DNA of 64,000 nt, taken from positions 1,618,015 to 1,682,014 of the forward strand of contig NC_066855.1 in assembly GCF_001640805.2 (NCBI RefSeq). Direction: 5' to 3'. Shown piece by piece: positions 51,801-63,972 of this stretch (position 1 is its first letter; each line of letters opens with the position of its first letter). Below the pieces are notes generated by a model. It was given only the letters and a program-made list of their open reading frames with translations, did no database searches and had not been told where the DNA came from. Origin of the DNA: Lates calcarifer. Lineage: Eukaryota; Chordata; Actinopteri; Centropomidae. The translations under genes were made by a program, and so were the position numbers.

Positions 51801-54800
51801 TATTCTAGTTTTCATTTCCTCAGCCTCTCTCTTCTGTTAACTGCTCACCCGCTGCGTGTCTCACATTTATGCACATGCAAGGAATCACAAGGACTTCCTG
51901 AGGCTGAATGAGAAGAGATGGAAGAAACAGAGCCTCGGTGGTAAAAGCAAACCAAACAAACAGACAGCCGGTTCAGAAACCACGCTCTAAAGTTTCCTCT
52001 GGAAGACAAACCTACTGCTGCTAGAGCTGTCTTTCATCTGCAGACACTTGAACGTTCGCCAAAATCTGTCAGAAATTCACTGGACTGTGAGTATGAAAGC
52101 CTTTAGGGTGCTGTGTAGAGTATGGGCAGCATGCGTAAGATAAAACATAGTATGATAGGATGAAACTGGAAGTAGAGAAGATATGGGAGCCTCAAGTCTC
52201 GTATGTGTTGTGTAAATGAGTCCAGACTGAAGTTATCATATATTACAGCATAGCAGAACTCCTGCAGACTGTAGCTGGACTGTCTATATTAAGTATTAAG
52301 ACTGCAGGAAGTCCTGCAGTGACTCACTCTAACCCCACACTGCCCTCTAGCACCTGCTCCTCCAGCACCTCTCCCTCCTCCTTCTTTTCTATTCTGCTTT
52401 TTTCATTTTGAAAAAGTTTCTGAGGGATTTTTTTTTCCAGCATCAAACTCTCACATCACTCGTTTCTAATTGTTGTCTCAAAACCAACCATGACGGCAGT
52501 CACCATGGGAACAGTTTGTTAGGTTTGCAAGTGAATGTGACCTTTCATTTTTTCACTCTCTCTCTTTTGTTTCTTCTTTCTGCTAAAATAGATAAAGACT
52601 TGATTGCACCTATTTTGCTGTTTTATAAAAGAATCATTCTTCAGAGACAGTTCATCTGTTTGTTCACACACTGAATGAGCGAGTCTTCATCTCACTCTTG
52701 ATGATTTCTGTTTTCTCATGCTGTCAAAGTTTAAGGCTTCTCATTCACAAATTCCACTCAACACCATGCTGAACTAATTGACTTATTACCTGCATTCAGC
52801 AAATCAGTCGGCTTTGTTTTTCTTGGTTTTTTGCTGTTGTTGTCGTCGTTGTTTTTGCCTCTTTGGGGTCAGTGGAAGACAACTGACATTTTCTCACATT
52901 ATAAAGCTGTTATGGTGAATGTAATAGATGATTTAAATATTCAGCAGACCCAGCCTTCACTGGGACATGGCATTCATTGTCTTATTTCCAGCCACCTCAT
53001 GAATGAATGAATTAAAGTCCATTATTTTCTCTCCTTTTCTGTTCTCCTTCTCTGTTTTTTACTCTCCACTGAATCTGAGGAAAATATCCAGTTCTTTAAA
53101 GTAGCTGCTTGACGCTCGTCTTGTCTTCACTACCTAGATGCTAACTTCACCTGTTGAGTCACTCTCAAATATTGCCATGCACTCACTGCTGGAAGACCTG
53201 TAGGCAATAAAATTACTGCAAACTCCTCTATTAGTTTTTTCAGTATTATTTTGGAGCACAATAACCGTTTCAGTTGTAATATGTATTACTAGACTGATTT
53301 AGAGATACGTATGCATGACCTCTGGTTGCATGTGTCCTTCCTACTTCTGAAACCAAATCTACACCCACGGGTTAGACTCAACCAAAACAGTACGGCAGGG
53401 AGGAGCTGTCACAAGTTTAAAATTCTGAATTGTAGTATCGTTTTCTGTAGATTCACCCATCAGTGACCACTTCACATCACACACGGTCATTTTATCCACT
53501 GTTAACTGCACACAATATTGATGGAGCAGCTTTAAATTTCACTGCCTTCCAAATTTAAGCAGTACAGTGATCCTAAGACTGCACCAGGAGATTAGGCCAG
53601 ACATCAAGTTTCACCACGCACCTGCAGTATCTTACCATTTATCAGTGTCTAGACTTCAGCAAGGGATTACTTCAAACCACTTCTCTATTTTCATGGGCCT
53701 GAATTCTGTGAAGATATGCAGATTTAATGGGGTCTGACTGATGCGACTTTGTCTGTATTTCAGGTTCATAATAAATGTGGATCTGAACTCGCAGCTCTGC
53801 CAAAGGCTAATTAAAAAATTCTTCCATTTCTCAAGAACTTGAGATAAAGTCAACTTTTTGGAATACCGTAGATTTTTGGCTGCTTTTGTTGTGAGTCAAC
53901 CAATAACAAGATGAAGTGGAATTTAGAGCTTACAACAACAGTGATCACCATTATGATGAACGCGCTAATATGATTTACTGTTACTTTAACATTGACTTTA
54001 GTTTTGTTTTCTGCCTCAGTTCAGTAAATTTATAGCAATGGTTTTGCCTCTCTTGGCGTCAGTATGCTTTTACAGGTGGAAAATATGGGCTCGTAAACTT
54101 TGGAAAGACATAAAAAAGGTGCATGGAGTGTAATAAAAATATTCTAATGGCAAATAAATCTTTTGTTGATGGTACAAAAACCCTATTAATCCATTATAAG
54201 ACAAAAAAGAAAGAAAAAGCACCATAGCAATTGTCCTTATCATGTACGAGTACATTCTCTGACAGCTTGGCATTATTAACCTAAATAGCCTAAAAGGGCC
54301 AAACCACTTTTAAAGGGCCAATATGGCAATTTTACTTAAAAAAAGGTGTGATGAGGAGCACTAGAGTCTGTGAAGGAGTGGAGAGGAGGTGTTGAATTTA
54401 AAGGCATGAAATGCGTTTAAGAGCCATTACGGGAAGTTGGGTCTTGTGTTTTTGGAGACTGACCTATACATTACAAGCACCTTCTAGTTGCATGGCTAAT
54501 GGAATGGCATGATCAGTCAGTCCAGGACTCCTGACTGGAAAATCAGCTATTAAAAAAAACACCTGTTTTTCAGGGAAAATGGGTGATTTTCTCTAACAGT
54601 GGACAGGTAGTCATTTGGAGAGAGGCAAATCCAACTCTCAAGTGAATGCAGTATGTTCTCTGGAAGCAGCGAGAGCTGTATCAATGAATCTGTCTGGAAC
54701 TCCTGACTTAGGTTTAAGTTTGTAACATAGGAGACAGTGCTCCGGATCAGCATAGCCGTCATTTTTGAGGGGTGAAGTAAGTTCAATTTACAGCAGTGAG

Positions 54801-57109
54801 CTTTCTGAAGACTCTGACATGGTAAATGTATTTTTACAGAGCATTGTTGGATTCAGCAGTGAAATATTAGAATTACAGTCTAAAGCAACAGTTGATTGAT
54901 CACATCGTCATCTCAGCAGGTAGAAAACGACAGAGGAAGAGAAAAATACACCAATTACAAAGTCCTAGTCCTTAAGATCTTAGAGACTCAGCAGGGTTAT
55001 GTTTTCTGCGAGTATGACTCACTTGTGCTTTTTACATACCACAGAGATTAATGAAAGCTGTACCCATGTGTTGATATGTGTGTTTATTCATCTTGTACAC
55101 AATATTCCCCACCAAGACCTGACTTAGACATCAATGACAGCTTATAGGAAAGCCTCCACAGCCTCATCTGTTTCCTCTGGTATTTCCAGGTGGTGGTGAG
55201 GTCAAAAAGATTTCCTGTGTAATCTCACTGAAAACTTAATTTTCTGTTTTTAGTAGATTTGATGTCATGCTTTTTATAGTCAGCAGGCTTAGTCTCTGTC
55301 TGGTAGGATTTAACAAGAATTTGGCATCTCATCAAGGGTCTGCTATTTATCCTGTGTTGTTTTATTTTCCTAAACATGAAACACAAATCTTATTCAAGCT
55401 CTGAGTGTTTTTATTCTGCATGATGACAGTAATGTCACTTTTCCAGGGCTTCACTGCCAACTTGTGACCTGGTGCCTCGTCTCTGACAGAGAAGTCTGGT
55501 TTGTGGGAGCTAGTGGGAAGTGTTCTGGAAACTAGAAACTCCTGTCTTTAACAAAAAAAGTTCCAGCCAGATAAAACAGCCAGACACTCTGAGTCATGAC
55601 CTCTGTGAGAGAGGCGGAGAGGAGCAGAGACAGATGGTGAAATATGGAGGGAAGACATGCAAGAACAAGATTTTATCTACAATAGTTTGCATGAATTCTC
55701 CCAAAGTGCTTCTGTTCATTTGTGATTTAGCCTGAGAACAAGTGAGTATCTTTTAAAAACACATTGGATAGAAGCCTTAGCCAATGGAAGTAAAAATGTA
55801 AAATGAAATCAGACAAAAGAAAGAAAACAATACTCGGCAAGCCTTCAGTCAGACTGCAAATACATCCTTGGGGGGGGGGGGCTGTTGTCAGAAATTAAAA
55901 TCTTTTACCAATTTCTGACCATAAATGGAGCGGGACATGGTTTTCACATGTTACAGAAAAATGCGTTTGGTGCAATCGCAGTGACCTTTAACCTTTGACC
56001 ACATGCACTGCCTCAGTGTATACGTCCTGTCCTGACGTTCTCTAAATACAGGGGATGGGATTTGTTTGCCAGCTGGCTGCCACAGCGACGTGCACGCACA
56101 GTAGGTTGTGCAAGGTCAGAGATGAATTCCATTAACGCACATCTATCAAACTGTAAGCTCGTATTAAGTCATGTGGGAAGTGACAGTGAATTAGCCTGAG
56201 CTCCTCGAGCAGTGTTTCTGCACGTCCCGACAGCAGATTGCATCAACGTGCAGGTTTAACTTCACTGTAGCAGCCGAAATAAGAATTATAGTCTCAGTGA
56301 CCCCAGATTAAACCATTTCCACTTGTACAACAAATGGCTTTCAGGGAGCAGTTATACAGTGTGAATTTAAGCTGCTCAGACCCTTGAGGTGTGGGATGAA
56401 ACATGTTATAATTAAAGACATTCATGAGGAACATACATGACTAGCGTGGATAAAGAGGGTTATTCTGACAGGCCATTTGGTGGCTTTCTCTTCCCTTCTT
56501 CAGTCTTTCTTTATCTCTTCCTTGCCACTAGCTAATTTGTGGTCAAGCATGTGAAAATATAAATATAAAGTGAGTTTATACCAGTGGATTTACAGACAAT
56601 GTTATCACCTAAATATGGATTACTGTATGTGACGCACAAGGTGCAGTACACAATAGTGGATTTCTCAGGAGTACCAGAGCTTTTTTAATCAAACCCCACC
56701 ACCCACTGAGCTTTAACGCTGCACATCACCCGATATCATGCTCCACGCTGGCTTATAACCATGAGGCAGCTGTGTCAGGTGAGATTGGGGTTGACTATTG
56801 AGCACCCTAAGATGCTAATAATAGCATGTGGAAAGCAGCCCTGAACCTGAGGGAGACTGAGAAAAGAGAGTGAAAGTAATGAAAGAGAAACGTCAGGATA
56901 TACTGCATCCAAACAGCTTACTTTCTTGGTTTTTGTTACAGAAACATGTGAGACATGAAACATTAGTTGTGAGAGTTTGTCCCTGAGTTTATCCACAACA
57001 GTCTTATTGCTTGGAAGTAATAAAACCAATAGTCAGTCCATCTGAAATTTCATATGCTGAGAAATGGAATTCAGGATTCTAGGGGCTAATTTTTGGGCTT
57101 TGTGGGACA
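48810..57109. other. No confirmed gene
   Basis: Mostly plain non-coding DNA. One splice-bounded segment stands out on the minus strand (51849-51903), but its phase does not fit the other candidates. A poly-G run is at about 55869-55880. Confidence 0.4.
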
Positions 57110-57320
57110 TTACTAGTGTTAAGCAAGTTACTTGAAAAATGTATACTTATTACTAATTATATTTAACTCATTTAAAAGTATGTTACTAAGTCAACATCAA
57201 ATGTAACTACTTAGATTAATTGTTTCTTAGCCTAGCTCTGTCAAACGAGTCTTTAAACACCTCCAAAGCTTCTGCACCCGCATGTCACATATCTTACATT
57301 TCAAACGTTTGTGAGTCTCC
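57110..57320 (+). repeat. Dispersed repeat, copy 2 (pairs with 37105-37335)
   Basis: TAGCTCTGTCAAACGAGTCT then TTAAACACCTCCAAAGCTTC, CCGCATGTCACATATCTTAC and TTCAAACGTTTGTGAG match copy 1 in order. The left part is rich in AAGTTACTTG/TTACTAAG words. Confidence 0.55.
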
Positions 57321-57407
57321 CTCTGGCTAAATTAAATAAATATCTCTTTGTAGAAATGGAAAACTAGACCATAACAGCCAGTTTATGGTTTGAAGGTATT
57401 TACTCAC

Positions 57408-57455
57408 CTTCAGCACTCAGCTCTCCACAGGTCCTGTAGTTCACACACCCTTCAA
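57408..57455 (-). CDS. Candidate small internal exon, phase 1-1, two cysteines
   Basis: A strong acceptor (long pyrimidine run ending CCGGAG) and a consensus donor (GAAG/GTGAGTAAA) flank 48 nt, open in the frame inherited from the candidate exon at 57671-57739. It encodes, after the junction Ile, EGCVNYRTCGELSAE. The reading phase (1-1) matches its neighbour. No next exon could be fixed. A strong acceptor near 56841 leads only to a short frame. The product is not identified. Confidence 0.3.
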
Positions 57456-57670
57456 CTCCGGGGGGAAAAAGAAAAACAGGTGATAGACCTTTTCATAACA
57501 GACAGTTTGACATGTTGCAGTAGGCAGAGGAGTAAATAAAAAAATGAATGATAGGTGAATTAAATTTAGTTACCTCAGTGTCAGGCTCCTGTTATTGTCC
57601 ATGTGCAAAAAGTTTGCTGTGGAAACTTTGTACATTTAAACATAGTACACTGTTGATACAGTATACTTAC

Positions 57671-57739
57671 TGGTGTAGTCTGTGCATTTACTGGAAATGA
57701 CGTGACTGTTGTCGCCACAAATATCCAGCTGCTCGCTCA
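57671..57739 (-). CDS. Candidate small internal exon, phase 1-1, two cysteines
   Basis: The segment is bounded by TCAG and a GTAAGTATAC donor, is 69 nt long, and is open in the phase-1 frame. It encodes SEQLDICGDNSHVISSKC followed by TDYT. It joins in frame to the candidate exon at 57408-57455. The acceptor pyrimidine tract is weak. The family is not recognised. A small cysteine-bearing phase 1-1 exon is typical of secreted or extracellular modules. Confidence 0.28.
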
Positions 57740-57828
57740 CTGACTCAAAAATGAATGTGTTATTATATTTTATGCAACATGGAAATTATGCTGCCACCAG
57801 TGGTAAAATACGTTGGTTGTTCAATTCA

Positions 57829-57912
57829 GTTCAATTTTATTTATATAGCTGCCGAATCACAACAAAAGTGTAGCACACTAAATCCAAGTCCCTAGATTCA
57901 GACAGAAACTAA
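57829..57912 (+). repeat. Teleost dispersed repeat fragment (TTCAATTTTATTTATATAGC type)
   Basis: TTCAGTTCAATTTTATTTAT followed by ATAGCTGCCGAATCACAACA is a common fish repeat end. It lies next to the candidate exon at 57671-57739. Confidence 0.6.
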
Positions 57913-57960
57913 ACTAAACAACAAAAACTGTAAACAGAAAAGCAAACGCAATCAGTGCCT

Positions 57961-60900
57961 TAAAAAAGGCCTTGTATGAGAAGAATAGTTTGCAGAGACT
58001 CCTCTAATTACCTGACTTATTTTCTGTTCTGAATTAGCTACAGGTGTTATGTAAATTTAGCTGCCGTGCCACTCTCTCATGGCTGTGAGCAAAGAGTCTT
58101 ACTATGTTAATTCAGGATAATTACTTCACAGGAAATGTAACTGAGGGACAGTGTGAAGAAAATGTTCTTGGCAGGGAGAGGTGCTTGGAAAATGTTCATG
58201 GCGACAACAGCAAGGTGTTTACATTCTGATTTTTCATTATTTTATTTTCCTACGCTCTCCCAGTGGACTGATACTTTTGTGTTGGACATCTGTGCTGTTG
58301 TTTGAAGCTCATCTTTGGTTTCTATTACGTGAACTGCTGAGGATCTGAATAGTGTTCTGTTCATAATTGGGCTGCACTGGCTTTTGTTTTATGGGTACAG
58401 CAGTCATTTTAAATACAGAGAAAATTCTGCCTTACAGGTCTATGGAATTTGATTATGCAAAAACTTTAAAGCAGTGCTCTGTTTGATGTTATTTTTCAGT
58501 TTTAGCAAGTCACAGTCATAAGCTATCAAGAGGACTCAAAATCACATGGAAACATTGTTCAGTTAATGAAAAAAAATTGATTTGAGTATAAAGTGAAAGT
58601 GATCACAGTCATCACAGTAATATGGAGTAGATGTGTTGAATCTGTGACCATATAAAAGACTTTGTATTGTTTTACTTCAAAGATACTCTGCTTTCCCCCA
58701 GATGAGTCCTAAACAGACTAAACCTCCTCTGCTATAAGTTTGGTTTGTTTAGTCTCATCCGCCCTTCACCTTTGTCTGACCTTTTCAAGCTACCATCAAT
58801 CACCAGCCAAGCATACAGGCTTATCAGAAAAGGAGCGCTTTTATGTTATTTAAATACAACCAATGGGCAATAACTTGGGAGACTATGAGAATCCATGACA
58901 GCCTGGTTGTGCTGTTTAGGTGTGATATGTGCAGTCTTATAAGTTTGTGCAAAGCCTGTATTTGTGTGAGTGTGTGTGAGTGTGTGTTGAGTCAGCAGCA
59001 GACTTGAGGTGTCCCAGAAAGGATAATTGTTGCGGAAACAGCCCCAGTTACACAGATGGAATTATTTGGCTCCGAATCAGAGGGAAATACCAAGACTGCT
59101 ACTGTAATCTAAGACTACTCATGTTAAAACACCCTGGGGGAAAAAATGAGTGCTGAGCCCATAGTGATGAGTGTGCACTGTGCATGTATCCTCTCACCTT
59201 CAAGTTAACATATTATACAGATTTCTACAGGAACATGTCTTGTGAGTTCAAGTTATTAAACTTGAGTTGTTATCTGTTGGTTAAAAAGTGAAGGCACTGT
59301 GGGAAAACAGCAGGTCTGAGATCAGTCTTGGCTTTAAGAATAACTTGCGCATTGAAATTAATATCTCATTAATCTTATTCATGCAAGTTTCTTTGTTAGA
59401 GCGACAAAAAGGGAGAAGAGATTAACCAGAAATGTTTAAAGCAGGCAGAACAACAGGAGATGCTGCTGCTGCTCAGTCTGACAGAAGTAGTATCCTTGGT
59501 TTCCTGTTTAATTGTGTTTTTGTGAGCAGACACACCGCACTTATTTATAGACTTTAAGGTCAACATTGCTGCTTCATGGCAATATGAGTGGATGAGGTGG
59601 AGGGAAGTGAGTAGCAGCTGCAGAATGAGTCTAGATTTAAAATGCTTCTGAACAATCGCACCTTGAAAACCTGACCTGAAGTTGGCGGGGAGCTAACACA
59701 AGGAGGAAGAGATGTGATTTCTAAAATAATCAAGCTCTCTGAGGCAACCTCTGAAACTGATTCTGGTCCAGTGGATATCTCAGCTGGATGAAACTTTCAC
59801 AGATGCTCATCACTGAAATGCAGATGACAGAAAGACTCTCATCATTAAGACTTGCCACAAACTGTGATGCTGGCATGCTGCTTGATAGTCTATTTCAATC
59901 CCAGAAAATGTGTGTGATGTGCAGCAGACGATGTCTTCCTCATTAACTGAAGAAGATATCTTAGTTTCCAGGTTAAAAAAGTAAAAACAGGAAAATGATG
60001 AAGGCAGATCAGTAATTTTCAGTTAGAATTTCAGTCCACCTCTTGCCACAGTAGGTGCTTACAGAATCCTGGTCTGGTCCACAGAGACAAACTTTGGACT
60101 TATCAGAATTAATTCCAGTGAGACGGATTTTAAAAAGTATTCCACCAAATCCCAGTGGATACCATTTCACTGGATGTGAGTTCCTAAGCTTAAATTCAAC
60201 CACCGGCAACAAACAAGGAAAAGATACAGGCTCAGCACTAAGTCACAGTAGTAGAAGATTAAAATCATAAGGCTCGTGTCTCAGGTCCATTTCAGTGACT
60301 TTATTCCTATAAAGGCCTTAAGGTTGGTCTCTGTCTGCTTCATATTTGACAGATGCGTGTCCTGATGTTCTGCAGACACGAGAAACCTGCACAGACTTTA
60401 ACAGCTGCGTGCAGAAAGTTTTACATTTGTAAATAAAAGACTAATTTCCACATGTGGACAATAGAACTGTGGCAGTTTTGCTTGCAGTGTGCTGATCTAA
60501 GTGCAGCTGAGGATGGATCCTCCACAGCTGAAGCAGCAGTCCAGGGCAATGCAAAACCAAGTGTCAGCGTATACATCCTGGTAGCAGTGGATGATATACT
60601 GTTCATGCTCTTGTTTTCTGGCTCAAGGTGTGTGAAGCTAAACAAACACAACCTGGTACATAAATGTATTGTTTTACATAACTTAACCACTTATCTTAAT
60701 TCATTGACTGAAGTACTGTAAGAATGCAGGTTAAGGCATACAAGAAACACATTATTCAGCCTAAGATAATTACAGGCATGACTTCAGACAGGTTTGGACC
60801 TTATTAAATGTCCAATTCAAGTATATATATTTTTTATTAGTTTCTGTTCCTGCAGTCCAAATTCGTGTCTCCTGAGTTGGGCACATAGTGATGCCAGGGG

Positions 60901-61278
60901 GACTGATCCATCCAGATTATTTTGTTTTCTCAATGCAGCTGCTGCCCTGTTAGACTTTCCAGCCCAGCGGGGGATGCTGAGTATAAATACAGTAGCTATT
61001 CTATAAATGTACTGACAAACACTTCTATTAAAACTGATTGATACAAAATGTGCTTCCAAACTTATAATTTTAGGCAAATCAACATGAAAGCAGTCTGTTC
61101 CCTTATTTTTGTTTGTTTGGTGTGACAGACCAGAGGGAAATAAAAATAGTTTCTGGAGCTAATAGAGGACTAGCAAATACAATTTGTAGCATTTGTGATG
61201 GTGACTGTGTGCTTGAGCTAAAAGTTAGCACATCTTACTCTTACTCCTGGAAATTAGGTGTGCGCTTGGTTTGTGACA
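57961..61278. other. No confirmed gene
   Basis: It holds a 67-codon minus-strand ORF (60009-60212) containing KVCLCGPDQDSVSTYCGKRW. It is coding-like but has no recognised family and no supported splice partners. Confidence 0.4.
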
Positions 61279-61390
61279 GTGTTTAGGTGGGTGGTACGTG
61301 ACAAGTAACATCCAAATGAAAGGTTCTTCAGGTGATCGATGTTATTCACTTCATCCACCAGTGGTCATAATGTTATGGCTGATCAGTGTA
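61279..61390 (+). mobile_element. Terminal fragment of a Tc1/mariner element
   Basis: The right part ends in AGTGGTCATAATGTTATGGC followed by TGATCAGTGTA, the terminal inverted repeat of a widespread fish Tc1 family. Before it lies GTTTAGGTGGGTGGTACGTG, which I recognise from that element's interior. The two are brought close by an internal deletion, and no transposase remains. Confidence 0.7.
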
Positions 61391-61621
61391 TCTTAAAATA
61401 TTGTTTATTTGACATAAAAAATGTTGGAATCAATTAACAGAAAAAGATTTCCACATCACGGAGTCACTCAGTCTTGTTTTCCCACTGACAAACAGCTCAT
61501 ATACACAAATTTAATTATCGTGTTTGTTCCCCACATTTTACTCATCACTGTCTAGCTGAACCATAATCCTTTTCCCCAACAGACTCCAGTCCTTTATCTG
61601 CAACACCCAAGATAATCCTCA

Positions 61622-61646
61622 ACACACACACACACACACACACACA
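61622..61646 (+). repeat. (CA)n microsatellite
   Basis: An uninterrupted run of about 12 CA units. Confidence 0.9.
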
Positions 61647-62419
61647 GCCATCATCTCCTTTCTGTTTATTTCTTAGAAGTTAGAGTGAGCTCCATCAAAG
61701 AGCGTGGTTTTTTGGTATTCAGTGACAGCACTCAGGAGCGGACTTGAGGCAGGCTGTGGTCGGTGTACCGGAACAGTCCGGACTCAACCTCCGCAGCAGC
61801 ACAGGCCCTTCATAACCTGCTCTATCACCACACAGTGGGATCAGACGAATTGGATGAGACGTGTCAGAGCGTATCGGCTGCAGGGGCATCATGTGCCTCA
61901 GGCTTAAATGCCTCTATGACTGGATACTGGGTATAACAGAACAGGGAGCATGGCACAGGAGGAAATCAGGAAGAGAAAGATTGTGTGTGCTTGTATTGTA
62001 CTGTTGTCTGTCTTCTTCTTTGATGCTCCCCACTAACCTACTCACCTGATACTTTCATCATCAGTGTGTGTTTATGTGACAGGAGACAGAGAAAATAGGT
62101 TTGAAGTTCAAAGCAGAATGACGTCACAAACAAGACTCTTCCTCTTTGAGAGGAGCATGTGCTGTGTCTTGGTAATGAGGGAGCAGTCTGCAGGGACTCC
62201 TCTGAAGTGCAACAGGGTAGGCTCAGCCCTGTCGTCACTGAAGAGCACTCCTCTGGAATTAGAACAGTTTCTTCCCCGCTCCCTTGGGTGCGATGCCCTT
62301 CCTATGTCTCTTCTGAAAAGCCGGAGTCAAGACCCTCAGGCCTGCCAAAAGCACTTGTAGAGCTCAGTGCTCTCCTCTGTTCAACAAGTGTGAATATCCT
62401 CTGTGGAGTTACAGTCAAG

Positions 62420-62582
62420 ATGAATTCCCTGTCAAACAGTGAGTCAATTGATGTGGTCCAAGAAGCTGTGGCAGAGAGACAGAGGCTTCAGTTTTACCAG
62501 TCAGAATCACTTGATGCAAATTCAAGTACTGACAGACAGGAAATGGAGGGTTTGTCAGTGGGGGTTTTTCTCTGTCAGTCGG
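62420..62582 (+). CDS. Candidate first coding exon at the right edge (unidentified)
   Basis: An ATG in a good context (TCAAGATGA) opens a frame that begins MNSLSNSESIDVVQEAVAER and continues acidic and Ser/Gln-rich. A possible donor (CGG/GTAAC) at 62583 is in phase 1. The acceptor at 63971-63972 continues it in frame. The same frame is open upstream to 62159, so the start is uncertain, and the ORF length alone is not decisive in this AT-rich window. Confidence 0.2.
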
Positions 62583-63185
62583 GTAACATTTCCATAAATG
62601 ATGGAGTGATCCTCAGATTTGTTTATTGAATCTGGTGACATCAGTACTTTCAAGTGATGATTGGTGTTGTAAGCTTATAACTGCTTTTCCCAGAGATGCC
62701 ATTAAAAAAAGGTTAGTTTGCTAATTAATTGTCACGTTTACAAGTGTGCATTGAATTAACAAAGTGAGTCATTAGTGTCAGTCATACTGAGGCAGTTGCG
62801 GTAATTCCCTTTTAAAACGTCTTGAATGTTCCATATGTGATATTTTAAATGCAAATTTTGACTCAAATGAGTCTGTCTACTATGCAATGCTAAAATGCTT
62901 CTGAGCTTCCTTATAAATTTTTGTTTGTTTTGTTTTGCTTTGCTGATCCATCCACTTTACTCTGGCTGATCCGTATTGAAACTGTGGGCAGCCCTACCTA
63001 CAAGATCAACCATTAAAATGCTACAAGCCCAGCATTAAGGGTAGAATTGCATAGTGAGGAGAGCAGGTGAATTGCGGCTGGTGATCGAAGTTCATTGCAA
63101 GCCAGATGTTCAAAATTGTATAGTTTCTCATATGTGCTTATCTTTTCACTTTTACACTTTTACACTAAGGCTTTTCTGACCAAAT

Positions 63186-63560
63186 TTGAGACTGACCTTG
63201 TCAACCCACTAGGAAGAGTACATCAAAGTATAAAACATAACATTTCCTGTTGCCAGTAGGTGGTGCTGTGGTTATGCCTATATATTGGCATGTAGATGTG
63301 TTCAGGACCCTGATCATACATGTAAAGTTTGGGGCAGGTTGGACAATCTACCTGTGAGTTAGAGCAACTTCCTGTTTGATGAAGCTACATGGAAATTTGC
63401 TGTCCCACCAGATACACCCTCTGATAAAAACTCAAAACCTACGCAATTTAACATAGCCTATGTCTTAATATTAGACTGGCCAACTTTAAGTCTATCTGAT
63501 GAAGTTTGTTCAAGTATGACCCCTGAAAATGACAAAAAATACATCAAATTTTTCATCTTT
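63186..63560 (+). repeat. Teleost dispersed repeat
   Basis: CATTTCCTGTTGCCAGTAGG with TGGTGCTGTGGTTATG, then GATGTGTTCAGGACCCTGAT, TTGGGGCAGGTTGGACAATC and ACTTCCTGTTTGATG. This order is shared with a widespread fish repeat. No coding capacity. Confidence 0.65.
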
Positions 63561-63972
63561 CTCTTAAAATATCTGTTATCCTGTTGGGTTTAGGGTGGGG
63601 CTCCATGAGACTGGTCTCATAAAGCATAAAAATGTCATAGAATAGTAAGTTCATCAGAACCAACAAATGCCAAATTTTCTGTCTTAGATTGTTACTGTTA
63701 AGGATCAGTCAAAATGGGATTGAAGAATATCTTAACTTCAGTTTGATTGTACATGATCAGAAATTCTTAATTATGTGTACAGTCAACTGTTCATTTTCTG
63801 AAACAGCCCTATAATGTTTGTTAAATGTTGTGGTTAAGCTGTAATGTTGAATATTTATCTGTGTGTTCATGGTTAAACTGTTAAAGAATAGGGAGTAGTG
63901 TATTGATAGTAGTGTATTGGTAGTAATATATTGATCATTTTCTTTTGTACGTTTCTCTTTGATTTCCTCCAG

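Noticed and set aside
52050..52090. Possible plus-strand 5' exon ending in GTGAGTATG
   Set aside because: The donor is good, but there is no downstream partner or ORF, and the opposite strand offers an equally good segment.
57560..57620. Extra minus-strand exon between the two phase 1-1 candidates (CCACAG ... GAG/GTAACT)
   Set aside because: Including it breaks the frame into a stop at the next exon, while skipping it keeps the frame.
62159..62419. Upstream part of a 156-codon plus-strand ORF
   Set aside because: Open but without coding character. Only the part from 62420 is kept as a weak candidate.
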